Shown: in pieces, positions 31,276-39,842 of the stretch | Position numbering within the stretch: the first letter of the stretch is position 1 | Layout of the letters: each line of letters opens with the position of its first letter | Assembly (NCBI RefSeq): GCF_014534645.1 | Contig: NZ_JACVQF010000211.1 | Span: 124,001 to 188,000, forward strand | DNA length: 64,000 bases | Direction: 5' to 3' | From: Streptomyces griseicoloratus | GTDB taxonomy: Bacteria; Actinomycetota; Actinomycetes; Streptomycetales; Streptomycetaceae | Program-made: the position numbers and the translations under genes | The notes under the pieces: generated by a model | The model's database searches: none | Seen by the model: the letters and a program-made list of their open reading frames with translations, nothing else | Told to the model about the DNA's origin: nothing

Positions 31276-32214
31276 CTAGGCCAGCAGGCCCGACGACCTC
31301 CACAGCCGGCGCCCCACGCCCCGCAGTACGCCGATGTCGTCGAGGAAGTCGGTCAGGCGCTTGGCGCCGGTCTGCATCACCTCGCGGCGGTGCCCGCTGG
31401 CCTTGACCTGGGCCATGGCCTCCCGCTTGTCCAGTCCCACGTTCGTGTAGACCTCGGGGTTGATGAAGGCGACGGAGAAGACGCGGGCGAACTCGCCGGA
31501 GGTGATGCGGGTGAACTCCTGCGACCACTTCGGGGCCGTCACCATCTGCCGGCGCAGCTCCTCGCGCGCGTACCGCACGTGACGGGCCTCCTCCACGACG
31601 TGGATGCGCGTGACGCCCCGGATCAGCGGCTGGATCCGCTCGTCGGGGAAGGTCAGCCGCTGCATCCAGTCCAGGACCTCCTCGCCGAGCAGGGTGGCGG
31701 TGAAGGAGCCGGGCGTGGTGGAGATCGTCTTGAACAGACGCCCCAGGTGCTGGTGGACCGGGCTCACCGGGTACCACGGGGTCTCACCGCGCGATATCAG
31801 CCGGGCGAACATCTTCGAGTGCCGGCACTCGTCCTCGATCTCGGTGAGCGCGTACCGCACGTGCGCGCTCGTCGCCGACTTGTCGTAGATGTGCCGGACC
31901 AGGAGCTGCATGAGGATCAGCTCGAACCAGATGCCGAGCGAGGCGAGGGCCGCGGCCTCGTGCTGGGAGAGCAGGATCCGCTGCTCCTCGCTCATCCGCT
32001 TCCACATCGGGGTGTCGTACAGCGACACGAGCTCCGGCGGCCAGAACCACTTGCCCTCCTCGAAGGGCGCGTCCCAGTCCAGTTCCTTGTCCGGGTCGAA
32101 GGAGTGCTTGGCGGAAGAGTCGAGCAGCCGTTCGGCCACCTGCTCCCTGTCCTTGAGCAGGCCCAGCGCGTCGCGCAGGCCGTCGAGCGCGTCGGCTTCC
32201 GTCAGGGTCGTCAT
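31276..32214 (-). CDS. AurF-like diiron oxygenase
   Basis: 312 aa. A helical ferritin-like protein with two carboxylate/histidine clusters: ALTEIEDECRHSKMF and IHVVEEARHVRYAREEL, giving the ExxxH type of ligands. It matches the AurF (p-aminobenzoate N-oxygenase) family used for nitro-group formation, although most chromosomal homologues have unknown substrates. Upstream of a TetR regulator on the same strand. No biosynthetic cluster surrounds it. Confidence 0.82.
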   Translation of the reverse strand: MTTLTEADALDGLRDALGLLKDREQVAERLLDSSAKHSFDPDKELDWDAPFEEGKWFWPPELVSLYDTPMWKRMSEEQRILLSQHEAAALASLGIWFELILMQLLVRHIYDKSATSAHVRYALTEIEDECRHSKMFARLISRGETPWYPVSPVHQHLGRLFKTISTTPGSFTATLLGEEVLDWMQRLTFPDERIQPLIRGVTRIHVVEEARHVRYAREELRRQMVTAPKWSQEFTRITSGEFARVFSVAFINPEVYTNVGLDKREAMAQVKASGHRREVMQTGAKRLTDFLDDIGVLRGVGRRLWRSSGLLA

Positions 32215-32459
32215 GGCTGTCCCACCTCGTCGTACGGGATTGCGTCCGGAACCGTCGTGTTACCCGCGGTCACTCGCTGCTCTTATAAGACTGCCTGTCA
32301 GCAAGCTCGTCAATCCCTTGCGCGCGACTTGTTGACCGCGAGTAAAGGTGGAGGCGGGTGTCAACGGCACGTTCGGGGATCACTCGGCAGAGCGTCGAGT
32401 CGCCGTTCTTGCTGAGTACGCTGACTCTGCCAGGCAGACTCCGCCGCATGGGAGCAATC

Positions 32460-33086
32460 ATGAGCGCCGCACGCGAGTACGGACTGGACGAGGACTTCGA
32501 GTGGCCCCGTCCGCCGCACGGCGGCTGGACGGCCGATGACCTGGACCGACTCCCGAACCTCCCTCCGCACACGGAGCTGATCGACGGGAGCCTTGTCTTC
32601 GTGAGTCCGCAGACCCGTTTTCACCTACGCACGATCCGGTTGTTGGAGTACGCCCTGCTCAGTCAGGTCCCCGATGCGTACGACGTCGACCGGGAGTTCA
32701 GCGTCAAGCTCGACCGGCGCAACCGACCGGAGCCCGATCTGCTGGTGTACCGGGCGGATGCCGACACCGGACCGGGGCAGACGTGGCATCACTCGGACTC
32801 CGTCATCCTGGCCGTCGAAGTCGTGTCCGACGACTCCGAGGAGCGCGACAGGGATGTCAAGCCCCGCAAGTACGCAGCGGCGGGCATTCCGTTTTTCTGG
32901 CGGGTGGAGCAGAACCAAGGACTGCCCGTGGTCTACACCTACGAGCTCGATCCTTCCACGAACACCTACAGCGGCACCGGCATCCACCACGACCGACTGA
33001 AGGTGAGCGCGCCGTTCCCCATCACCATCGACCTCACCGCCATCAACCGCCGACCGCCGGTTGGTCCTCCCCCGGAGCTGCCGTAG
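32460..33086 (+). CDS. Uma2-family PD-(D/E)xK endonuclease
   Basis: 208 aa from ATG 32460, chosen because GGAG lies five bases upstream; an earlier in-frame ATG at 32448 is less well placed. The Uma2 core is clear: TELIDGSLVFVSP, PEPDLLVY (catalytic Asp), ILAVEVVSDDSEERDRDVKP (Glu and Lys) and KYAAAGIPFFWRVE. Uma2 proteins are numerous in Streptomyces and cyanobacteria. Their biological role is unresolved. Confidence 0.87.
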   Translation: MSAAREYGLDEDFEWPRPPHGGWTADDLDRLPNLPPHTELIDGSLVFVSPQTRFHLRTIRLLEYALLSQVPDAYDVDREFSVKLDRRNRPEPDLLVYRADADTGPGQTWHHSDSVILAVEVVSDDSEERDRDVKPRKYAAAGIPFFWRVEQNQGLPVVYTYELDPSTNTYSGTGIHHDRLKVSAPFPITIDLTAINRRPPVGPPPELP

Positions 33087-33116
33087 GGCTGGAAGGCACC
33101 GCCCTGCCCCCGAGCC

Positions 33117-34574
33117 TCACGAAGCGAGCACCGCCTCCATCACCGCCCGCGCGATCGGCGCCGCCAGCCCGCCCCCGCTGACCCGGTCGCGGTCCGCCGC
33201 CGAGCCCTCCACCACCACGGCCACCGCGACCTCCGGCTCCGCGGCCCTCTCGCTCTGCGCCCACGAGACGAACCAGGCGTACGGCGTGCCCGAGTTGCCG
33301 AGGCCGTGCTGCGCGGTGCCGGTCTTGCCGCCCACGACGGCACCGCGGATCGCCGCCTTCGAGCCGGTGCCGTTCTCCACGACGCCGGTCATCAGCTCCT
33401 TCAGCAGCGCGGCCGTCGTCGGCCGCATCGCCTGCCGGGTGGGGCTCGACCCGGCCGCCGCCACCAGGCTGCCGCCCGCCCGCACCGTCCGCTCCACCAG
33501 GTACGGCATCCGCAGCTGCCCGCCGCTCGCCACGGCCGCCGCCACCATTGCCATCTGCAGCGGCGTGGCCCGCGTGTTGTACTGCCCGATCGACGACAGC
33601 CCGAGCTGGGCCCTGTCCACCGAGGTGTCGAAGGTGCTCCGCGAGACGGAGAAGGGGATCCGCAGGCCGTCGTCGTTGAAGCCGAAGGCCTCCGCGGTGG
33701 CCGCCATGTCCGTCGGCCCCACGTCCACGCCCAGCTTGGCGAAGACCGTGTTGCAGGACCACTCGAAGGCCTGCCGCAGCGAGGCGTTCCTGCAGCCCCC
33801 GCCCTCGTTCGTCAGCCACGTCCGTGTCCCGGGCAGCCTGTAGGGGTCGGGCGAGCGGGTCGGCGCGTCGAGATCCCGCACCACGCCGGCGTCGAGCGCC
33901 GCCGCCGCGGTGACCACCTTGAAGGTCGAACCCGGCGGATAGGTCCGGCGCACGGCCCGGTTGAGCATCGGCTTGTCCGGGTCCTCGTTCAGCCGCCGCC
34001 AGGTCCGGGTGGCGGCGGCGCCGTTCCCGGACAGCCGCTGGGGGTCGTACGACGGGGCGGACACCAGGGCCAGGATCCGGCCGGTCGACGGCTCGATCGC
34101 GGCCACCGCCCCCTTGTGCGAGCCGAGCCCCTCGTACGCCGCCCGCTGCGCGGCCCCGTTGATCGTCGTCACGACGTCGCCGCCCGGATTGCGGGCGCCG
34201 GTGACGTCGTTCCACAGGGGCAGCGGCGCGAGCACCGGGTCCGCGCCGGAGAGCAGGCCGTCCGCGGCGTGCTCCAGCAGGGTGGTCCCGTACTCCTGGG
34301 AGGCGAAGCCGGTGACCGGCGCGTACATCGGGCCGTCCCGGTAGGTCCGTTCGTAGCGCAGGTGCTCACCGGTGTCGCGGGAGCCGGTGACCGCCTCGCC
34401 GCCGACCAGGATGTCCCCGCGGGGCTGCTGGTAGCGGGCGATGTCGGGGCGGCGGTTGGCGGGGTTGGCGTCGTAGCCGGGAGCCTGGACGATCTGCACG
34501 CGGGCGGCGTTCACCAGCAGGGCGACCAGCAGCAGGGCGCAGAAGGCGGCGGCGTGCCGGATGTGCCGTGTCAC
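33117..34574 (-). CDS. Penicillin-binding protein (class B transpeptidase)
   Basis: 485 aa from GTG 34574 after GGGGAGGAC. One N-terminal membrane anchor (HAAAFCALLLVALLVNAARV). Transpeptidase motifs are complete: SxxK in PPGSTFKVV, SxN as SCN in EWSCNTVFAKLG, and KTG in GGKTGTAQHG. It crosslinks peptidoglycan as the partner of a SEDS glycosyltransferase. The ftsW/rodA-type gene ends 31 bases upstream on the same strand. An accessory pair rather than the division-cluster pair, by context. Confidence 0.93.
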   Translation of the reverse strand: MTRHIRHAAAFCALLLVALLVNAARVQIVQAPGYDANPANRRPDIARYQQPRGDILVGGEAVTGSRDTGEHLRYERTYRDGPMYAPVTGFASQEYGTTLLEHAADGLLSGADPVLAPLPLWNDVTGARNPGGDVVTTINGAAQRAAYEGLGSHKGAVAAIEPSTGRILALVSAPSYDPQRLSGNGAAATRTWRRLNEDPDKPMLNRAVRRTYPPGSTFKVVTAAAALDAGVVRDLDAPTRSPDPYRLPGTRTWLTNEGGGCRNASLRQAFEWSCNTVFAKLGVDVGPTDMAATAEAFGFNDDGLRIPFSVSRSTFDTSVDRAQLGLSSIGQYNTRATPLQMAMVAAAVASGGQLRMPYLVERTVRAGGSLVAAAGSSPTRQAMRPTTAALLKELMTGVVENGTGSKAAIRGAVVGGKTGTAQHGLGNSGTPYAWFVSWAQSERAAEPEVAVAVVVEGSAADRDRVSGGGLAAPIARAVMEAVLAS

Positions 34575-34605
34575 GTGTCCTCCCCGTCTCCCGCGGCCGT
34601 GTCCC

Positions 34606-35973
34606 TCACGCCGGCCCCCGCCCGTCGTGCTGACGGCGCGCCGCATCGCTGACCCGGATCAGCAGCGCCACGATCGCCCAGTTGGTCACGACCGAGGAGC
34701 CGCCCTGGGCCAGGAACGGCATCGCCATCCCGGTGAGCGGGATCAGCCCGGTCACCCCGCCCGCGATCACGAACACCTGGAGCGCCACGATCGAGGACAG
34801 GCCCACCGCGAGCAGCCGGCCGAACGGGTCGCGCAGGGCGAGGCCCGCCCGGTAGCCGCGCTCGACCAGCAGGGCGTACAGCAGGAAGATCGCGGAGAGA
34901 CCGACGAAGCCCAGTTCCTCCCCGGCCGTGGCCAGGATGAAGTCCGACTTGGTGGCGAAGCCGATGAGGACGGAGTGCCCGAGGCCGAGGCCCGTCCCGG
35001 TCACGCCGCCCGCCGCGAACGCGAACAGCGACTGGGCCAGCTGGTTCGGCCCCTGACCGGCCTCGATCGACGCGAAGGGGTGCAGCCAGTCCTCCACCCG
35101 GCCGTGCACGTGCGGTTCCAGCCAGCCCACCGCGACCGCGCCCAGCGAGGCCAGCAGCAGGCCGACGGCGATCCAGCCGGTGCGGCCGGTGGCGACGTAC
35201 AGCAGGACGACGAACAGGCCGAAGAACAGCAGCGAGGTCCCGAGGTCCCGTTCCAGGACCAGGACGCCGACGCTGACCAGCCACACCGCCACGATCGGGC
35301 CGAGCACCCGGCCGGTGGGCAGCTGCAGGCGCCACACCTGCCGGCCCGCGTACGCCAGTGCGCTGCGGTTGGCCGCCAGGTAGGCGGCGAAGAACACCGC
35401 CAGCAGCACCTTCGCGAACTCGCCCGGCTGGATGGAGAAGCCCGCCACCCTGATCCAGATGCGGGCGCCGTTCACGGCCGGGAACAGGATCGGCAGTGTG
35501 AGCAGGACCAGCGCGGCGGCCACGCAGACGTAGGCGTAGCGCGCCAGGACGCGGTGGTCGCGCAGGAGCAGTACGACCACGATGAACAGCCCGACGCCCA
35601 GCGTCGACCACACCAGCTGGGTGGGGGCCGCCCGGTCGCCCGGCGTCTCCAGGTCGAGCCGGTAGATCAGCACCAGGCCGAGGCCGTTGAGCAGCACGCC
35701 GATGGGCAGCAGCAGAGGGTCGGCGCACGGGGCGCGCAGCCGCACCGCCAGATGGGCGAGGAGGGCGAGCACCCCGAGACCGGCGCCGTAGCCGGCGGCG
35801 CCCGGCGGGAGGGTGCCGTGCTGGGCGAGGCCGACGTTGCAGTAGCCGTACACCGACAGCAGGACGGCCACCACGATGAGCGCCAGTTCGATGCCGCGCC
35901 GCCGGGGGAGGCGGCCGACGGGAGCGGGGGCGTCCGCCGCTGCCACGGTGATTCCGGTTCCGGCCTTCATCAT
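34606..35973 (-). CDS. FtsW/RodA/SpoVE (SEDS) glycosyltransferase
   Basis: 455 aa (two adjacent ATGs at 35970 and 35973 could both serve). Multipass membrane protein with about ten hydrophobic helices. SEDS signatures include ARIWIRVAGFSIQPGEFAKV, LVLERDLGTSLLFFGLF and the C-terminal AMPFLAQGGSSVVTNW. It polymerises lipid II together with the class B PBP encoded next. Streptomyces usually have several such pairs; this one is often implicated in sporulation wall synthesis (inference). Confidence 0.94.
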   Translation of the reverse strand: MMKAGTGITVAAADAPAPVGRLPRRRGIELALIVVAVLLSVYGYCNVGLAQHGTLPPGAAGYGAGLGVLALLAHLAVRLRAPCADPLLLPIGVLLNGLGLVLIYRLDLETPGDRAAPTQLVWSTLGVGLFIVVVLLLRDHRVLARYAYVCVAAALVLLTLPILFPAVNGARIWIRVAGFSIQPGEFAKVLLAVFFAAYLAANRSALAYAGRQVWRLQLPTGRVLGPIVAVWLVSVGVLVLERDLGTSLLFFGLFVVLLYVATGRTGWIAVGLLLASLGAVAVGWLEPHVHGRVEDWLHPFASIEAGQGPNQLAQSLFAFAAGGVTGTGLGLGHSVLIGFATKSDFILATAGEELGFVGLSAIFLLYALLVERGYRAGLALRDPFGRLLAVGLSSIVALQVFVIAGGVTGLIPLTGMAMPFLAQGGSSVVTNWAIVALLIRVSDAARRQHDGRGPA

Positions 35974-36249
35974 GTCCGGAACTTACCCAAATGGTGCGTC
36001 TTGCCGGTCGTCGGCGTCGGTATCAGCGCGGCGCGCCGGAGTCCCCGCCCCGCGCTTCGCCCGCCACGGCGGCGGAACGACGGGTACGGGGGCATGGGAG
36101 TACCTCCAACCTGACGAACGCGTCATAGCTGACCAATCGCCACATTAGGGTGCGCCGGGCGGGGTGCGCCCGCCGCACTGCGCCATCGGGGAACGGCCCG
36201 GCCGCGTGTCGGGGCGGCTTGACGGGACGTCAGGGTGGCCAGGCGGGCG

Positions 36250-37494
36250 TCAGGGCTGATGCGGCAGGGTCAGGGTCGCCAGTGCCCCGCCGTCGGGGGC
36301 GTTCGCGAACTCCAGCCGCGCGCCCAGCACCTCCGCCTGCCCGAGCGCGATCGTCAGCCCGAGCCCGTGCCCCCGCGTCCCGCCCTCCGTGCGGAACCGC
36401 TGCGGCCCGTGCGCGAGGAGGTACTCCGGATACCCGTCCCCGTGGTCCCGCACGGTGACCACCGGACCGTCCACGGTCAGCACCACCGGCGCCCGCCCGT
36501 GCCGGTGCGCGTTCGCGACCAGATTCCCGAGCACCCGCTCCAGCCGCCGCCGGTCGGTCTCCACGCACGCGTCCCGCACGACGTCCACCCGGGTGTCGGT
36601 GCCGGAGCCCCGCACCACCCGCTCGGCCAGCGCGCCCAGCGCCTCGGCGTCCAGCTCCAGCCGTTCCCGCCCGGTGTCGAGCCGGGAGATCTCCAGCAGG
36701 TCCTCGGTGAGCGTGCGCAGGGCGGCCACCCGGTCCCGCACCAGCTCGGTCGGGCGGCCCGGCGGCAGCAGCTCGGCCGCCGCGTGCAGTCCGGTCAGCG
36801 GAGTGCGCAGCTCGTGCGCCACGTCCGCCGTGAAGCGCTGCTCGGCGAGCAGCTTGCCCTGGAGCGACGACGCCATGGAGTCCAGCGCGGCGGCGACCGA
36901 GGCCACCTCGTCCTGCGGCCGCGTCGGGTCCTTCGCGCGGGGGTCGTCCACCCGGGCGTCGAGGTCGCCCGCGCTGATCCGCCGTGCCACCCGTGCCGTC
37001 GCGTGCAGCCGCCCGGTCACCCGCGTCACGGCGAACGCGCCCACCAGCAGCGTCGCCCCGATCGCCAGCGCCGACGACCACACGATCGCCCGGTCCAGCC
37101 CGTCGATCGTGCCCTTGCCCTGCGAGTAGTCGACCTCGGCCGCGAGGACCCGGCCCCCGTCGGCGGGGCCCGCCGCCCACATGATGGGCCGGCCGTCGTG
37201 CTCGGCGACCGTCGTCCCGCGCTCACCCCTGGCGGCCAGCTCCCGCAGCCCCCCGGGCAGCCCCGGCGGATCGACGCCCGCGCCCGGCCCGAGCGGGTCC
37301 CCGGCCTCGTACGCCTGCGTCGCCTCCCGCAGCCGGGCGAGGGCGGCCTCGCGGGCCCGGTCCACGGTCTGGTCGGTCACCGAGACGTGCACCAGGACAC
37401 CGAGCAGCGCGGCCAGCGCGCAGCACATCACCGTAATGAAGGCGGCGGCCTTCACGGCGAGCGCGCCGGCCCACCTCGGCAGCGCGAGTCTCAT
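36250..37494 (-). CDS. Sensor histidine kinase without adjacent response regulator
   Basis: 414 aa. Transmembrane helices at AAAFITVMCCALAALLGVLVHV and AIVWSSALAIGATLLVGAFAV flank an extracytoplasmic domain of about 120 residues. HAMP, then phospho-acceptor box TADVAHELRTPLTGL, N-box-like VLGNLVANAHRHG, G1-like VRDHGDGYP and G2 GHGLGLTIALGQAEV. The start overlaps the stop of the lipoprotein gene by four bases. No receiver-domain gene is found on either side, which is unusual for a kinase of this class. Confidence 0.9.
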   Translation of the reverse strand: MRLALPRWAGALAVKAAAFITVMCCALAALLGVLVHVSVTDQTVDRAREAALARLREATQAYEAGDPLGPGAGVDPPGLPGGLRELAARGERGTTVAEHDGRPIMWAAGPADGGRVLAAEVDYSQGKGTIDGLDRAIVWSSALAIGATLLVGAFAVTRVTGRLHATARVARRISAGDLDARVDDPRAKDPTRPQDEVASVAAALDSMASSLQGKLLAEQRFTADVAHELRTPLTGLHAAAELLPPGRPTELVRDRVAALRTLTEDLLEISRLDTGRERLELDAEALGALAERVVRGSGTDTRVDVVRDACVETDRRRLERVLGNLVANAHRHGRAPVVLTVDGPVVTVRDHGDGYPEYLLAHGPQRFRTEGGTRGHGLGLTIALGQAEVLGARLEFANAPDGGALATLTLPHQP

Positions 37495-38270
37495 GGCCCG
37501 CTCGCCGACGCCGACGCGGACGGGGCGGCCGAGGGTGAGGGCGAGGGCGGGGCGGTGGGACGCTTCGACCGCTTCCCGCCGGCGGTGCGCAGCATCTCGT
37601 CGTGCGTGAGGAGCATCGCGCGCTGATCGGGGTCCCAGGTCCACTGGAGGCGGTACTCGTACCCCGCCACCTCCGACGGCGACCGGACGATCAGCGACCG
37701 CCCGGCCAGCTCGACCGCGCTGACGGCGTCCTCGTAGGACATGACCCGCACGAGCCGGCCCCGCTCGACGGTGTAGACGCGCACGGCGGTCATGTTCTCC
37801 GGCAGGAGCCGGAACCCCAGCGTCATCTCGGGGTGCCCGTCACCGGTCAGATCACGGAAGTACGGCGTGAGCACCGGGCACCGGCCGCGCTGCCCCTCCG
37901 GGCCGCAGTCGGGCATCCGCCGGGCCGTCTCGCGGTACGGCGCCTTCGCGCCCGCGTAGTCGTCCGGGTGCTCGGCGATCTCGGCCCGTACGGCGGCGAC
38001 GGCGTCCGCCCTGCGGATGTCCCCGCCGGGCACGGCGACGCCCTTGACGACCTCGTGGTCCACCTCGCCGATGTCGTAGGCGGGGCTCGACGCCGGCGTC
38101 AGGTCCGGCCACAGCCGGGCCGGGCTCACCGCGGTCGGCGTCGCGCCGGCGCTGCGCAGCCCGCCCGTGTCACCGCACCCGGCCACGGCCGCACCGGCCG
38201 TCGCCGTCACCAGGAACACGGCGAGGGCGGCGGTGACGCGGGCTGCGCGCCCGCGGCGGCTGGGGAGCAC
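37491..38270 (-). CDS. Putative lipoprotein paired with the kinase
   Basis: 259 aa from GTG 38270, chosen for the AGGAG at suitable distance. A basic n-region and hydrophobic stretch end in a lipobox (AAVAGC, Cys32), so the protein is predicted to be anchored on the outer face of the membrane. No family recognised. It contains a conserved-looking central segment (YFRDLTGDGHPEMTLGFRLL), similar to VCBS-like calcium loops, and a Pro/Ser tail. Translational coupling with the kinase suggests it modulates the kinase sensor domain, as CseA does for CseC (analogy only). Confidence 0.75.
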   Translation of the reverse strand: MLPSRRGRAARVTAALAVFLVTATAGAAVAGCGDTGGLRSAGATPTAVSPARLWPDLTPASSPAYDIGEVDHEVVKGVAVPGGDIRRADAVAAVRAEIAEHPDDYAGAKAPYRETARRMPDCGPEGQRGRCPVLTPYFRDLTGDGHPEMTLGFRLLPENMTAVRVYTVERGRLVRVMSYEDAVSAVELAGRSLIVRSPSEVAGYEYRLQWTWDPDQRAMLLTHDEMLRTAGGKRSKRPTAPPSPSPSAAPSASASASGP

Positions 38271-38384
38271 TGCACTCCTGCGGTTCGGGGGGCGTCGGTG
38301 GCCCTGCACACCCTATTCGTACGGAAGTCCATTTTGCGTGCGCGGGGGGCGCGGCCGTGCTCGTGGCCGGCACTTCGGACACGC

Positions 38385-38891
38385 CTAGTCGGCCAGCTCC
38401 TCCAGCAGCCGGGCCGTGGGCAGGCCCGCGCGCAGGTACTCCACGAACAGCTCGTTGTGCAGGGCCCACGGCGACCGCCGGGACCGGATCAGCCGGATCG
38501 CCTCCTCGGCCGTGCCGCCCCGGCGCATCAGGGCGTGCGCGATGACCAGGCCGGAGCGGTTGTACCCGTGGTAACAGCGGACGAGGACCCTGCGGCCCTC
38601 GTCCAGCGCCTCGACCGCGGCCTCCGCCAGCCGGATCACGCCCGCGAGCTGGGTCCCGTCGAGCGGTCCGTCGGGGATCGGCCACACATGGTGCTCGACG
38701 CCCGGGTCGGGCCCGTGCCCGGGCAGCCGCAGCAGGGTCTGCACGAGATCGAACTCGTCCCGCACCACGGCGAACTCCAGCTGCCCGGCATGCCGCCGGA
38801 ACTCGTGCCCGCCCATCCACAGACCGGGCACGATCTCGCTCCACGGCCTGTCCGGGGCCGGTACGTCGGGTACCTTCCCGCGCGTGCGCAA
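38385..38891 (-). CDS. Dual-specificity/tyrosine phosphatase-like protein
   Basis: 168 aa from a TTG at 38891, with GGAGG four bases upstream. The catalytic loop CYHGYNRSG fits CX5R with the trailing Ser of dual-specificity phosphatases, preceded by a beta strand VLVRCYH. A general-acid Asp is plausible in WPIPDGPL. Cytoplasmic, about the length of a minimal DSP. Substrate unknown. Confidence 0.82.
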   Translation of the reverse strand: MRTRGKVPDVPAPDRPWSEIVPGLWMGGHEFRRHAGQLEFAVVRDEFDLVQTLLRLPGHGPDPGVEHHVWPIPDGPLDGTQLAGVIRLAEAAVEALDEGRRVLVRCYHGYNRSGLVIAHALMRRGGTAEEAIRLIRSRRSPWALHNELFVEYLRAGLPTARLLEELAD

Positions 38892-39004
38892 CGGCGCCTC
38901 CCCACGATCCCCGCCCGTCGGGCAGACCCAACTCCTGTCAAAGGTAGCCCGGTTCTTGCCCCCGGAGCACCCCGCCTGTTCCCATGGTCATGGGGTGATG
39001 GTGC

Positions 39005-39808
39005 ATGAGCGGACTGCGCGTCATACCGACCTGGCGGCACGGTCAGGAACGGCTCTACGTCTGCCTCCCGGACGGCAGGAACATCGCCTGGTACGACCGT
39101 GAGGCAGCCCGGGTCAACCTCCTCGGCGACGACCGCCGGGACGACGTGCTCGAAGCCCTGGCCCCCTTCCTCACCGGCCCGGTCGCCGTGGGCCCGCCCC
39201 CCGTCCCCACCCCCGCCGAGCTGGCCCGGCTCTCCCTCCACCCGGACGACGACCTCGCCCCCAACCGGCCCGGCGAGGCACATCTGATCGCCCTGGACCG
39301 CGACCCCGCACCGGCGCACCGGCTGCGCCCCGACCCGCGCCGGCGGGCGCTGGCCGCCGAACAGACGACGGGGCGGGCCCTCGACGGCCTCGACGGCGCG
39401 GGCTGGCGCACCCTGCACTCCGTCCCGCTCCCCGGCGGTGACCGCATCCACCACCTGGCGATCGGCCCCGGCGGCCTCTTCGCCCTGCACGTGCTGCCCG
39501 CCCGCAGACAGCGGGTCCGCATCGCCGGCCCCCTGGTCACGCTGGGTCGCCGCGAACCCCGGCCGCTGCTGCACCGGGTCCGCGCGGACGCCGACCGCGC
39601 CTCCTACGCCCTGACCGCCGAGGTGCACGCCGTGCTGGTCCTGGTGGGGCCCGCGGACACGGTCCTGGCGGCCCCGCCGCGGGAGGTGCGCGTCCTCACC
39701 GACGAGGAGCTGCCGGAGCTGGCCCGCCTGGGCGGCGTGCTCAAACCGGCGGACGTCGAGGCCCTGCACGCGATGGCCCGGGACCGCAACACCTGGCTGC
39801 GGGTGTGA
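39005..39808 (+). CDS. Degenerate NERD-domain protein
   Basis: 267 aa. The NERD-like core is at residues 125-185: WRTLHSVPLPGGDRIHHLAI, then GPGGLFALHVLPA. In active NERD nucleases the core reads D-x-D-H-v-v-x-G-x-x-G-v-f-v-i-E-x-K. Here the second acidic residue and the final Glu-x-Lys are replaced (DRIHH; HVLPAR), so catalysis is doubtful. Upstream is an unrelated N-terminal domain beginning LRVIPTWRHGQERLYVCLP. Convergent with the LigD polymerase gene. Confidence 0.75.
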   Translation: MSGLRVIPTWRHGQERLYVCLPDGRNIAWYDREAARVNLLGDDRRDDVLEALAPFLTGPVAVGPPPVPTPAELARLSLHPDDDLAPNRPGEAHLIALDRDPAPAHRLRPDPRRRALAAEQTTGRALDGLDGAGWRTLHSVPLPGGDRIHHLAIGPGGLFALHVLPARRQRVRIAGPLVTLGRREPRPLLHRVRADADRASYALTAEVHAVLVLVGPADTVLAAPPREVRVLTDEELPELARLGGVLKPADVEALHAMARDRNTWLRV

Positions 39809-39811
39809 CGG

Positions 39812-39840
39812 CGCCCGTCCGGTGAGGCCGGGGCCGGGCG
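39812..39840. terminator. Weak hairpin between convergent genes
   Basis: CGCCCG (39812-39817) pairs with CGGGCG (39835-39840) around an inner CCGG/CCGG pairing. Short and G+C-rich, placed exactly between two convergent stop codons. Confidence 0.4.
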
Positions 39841-39842
39841 GT

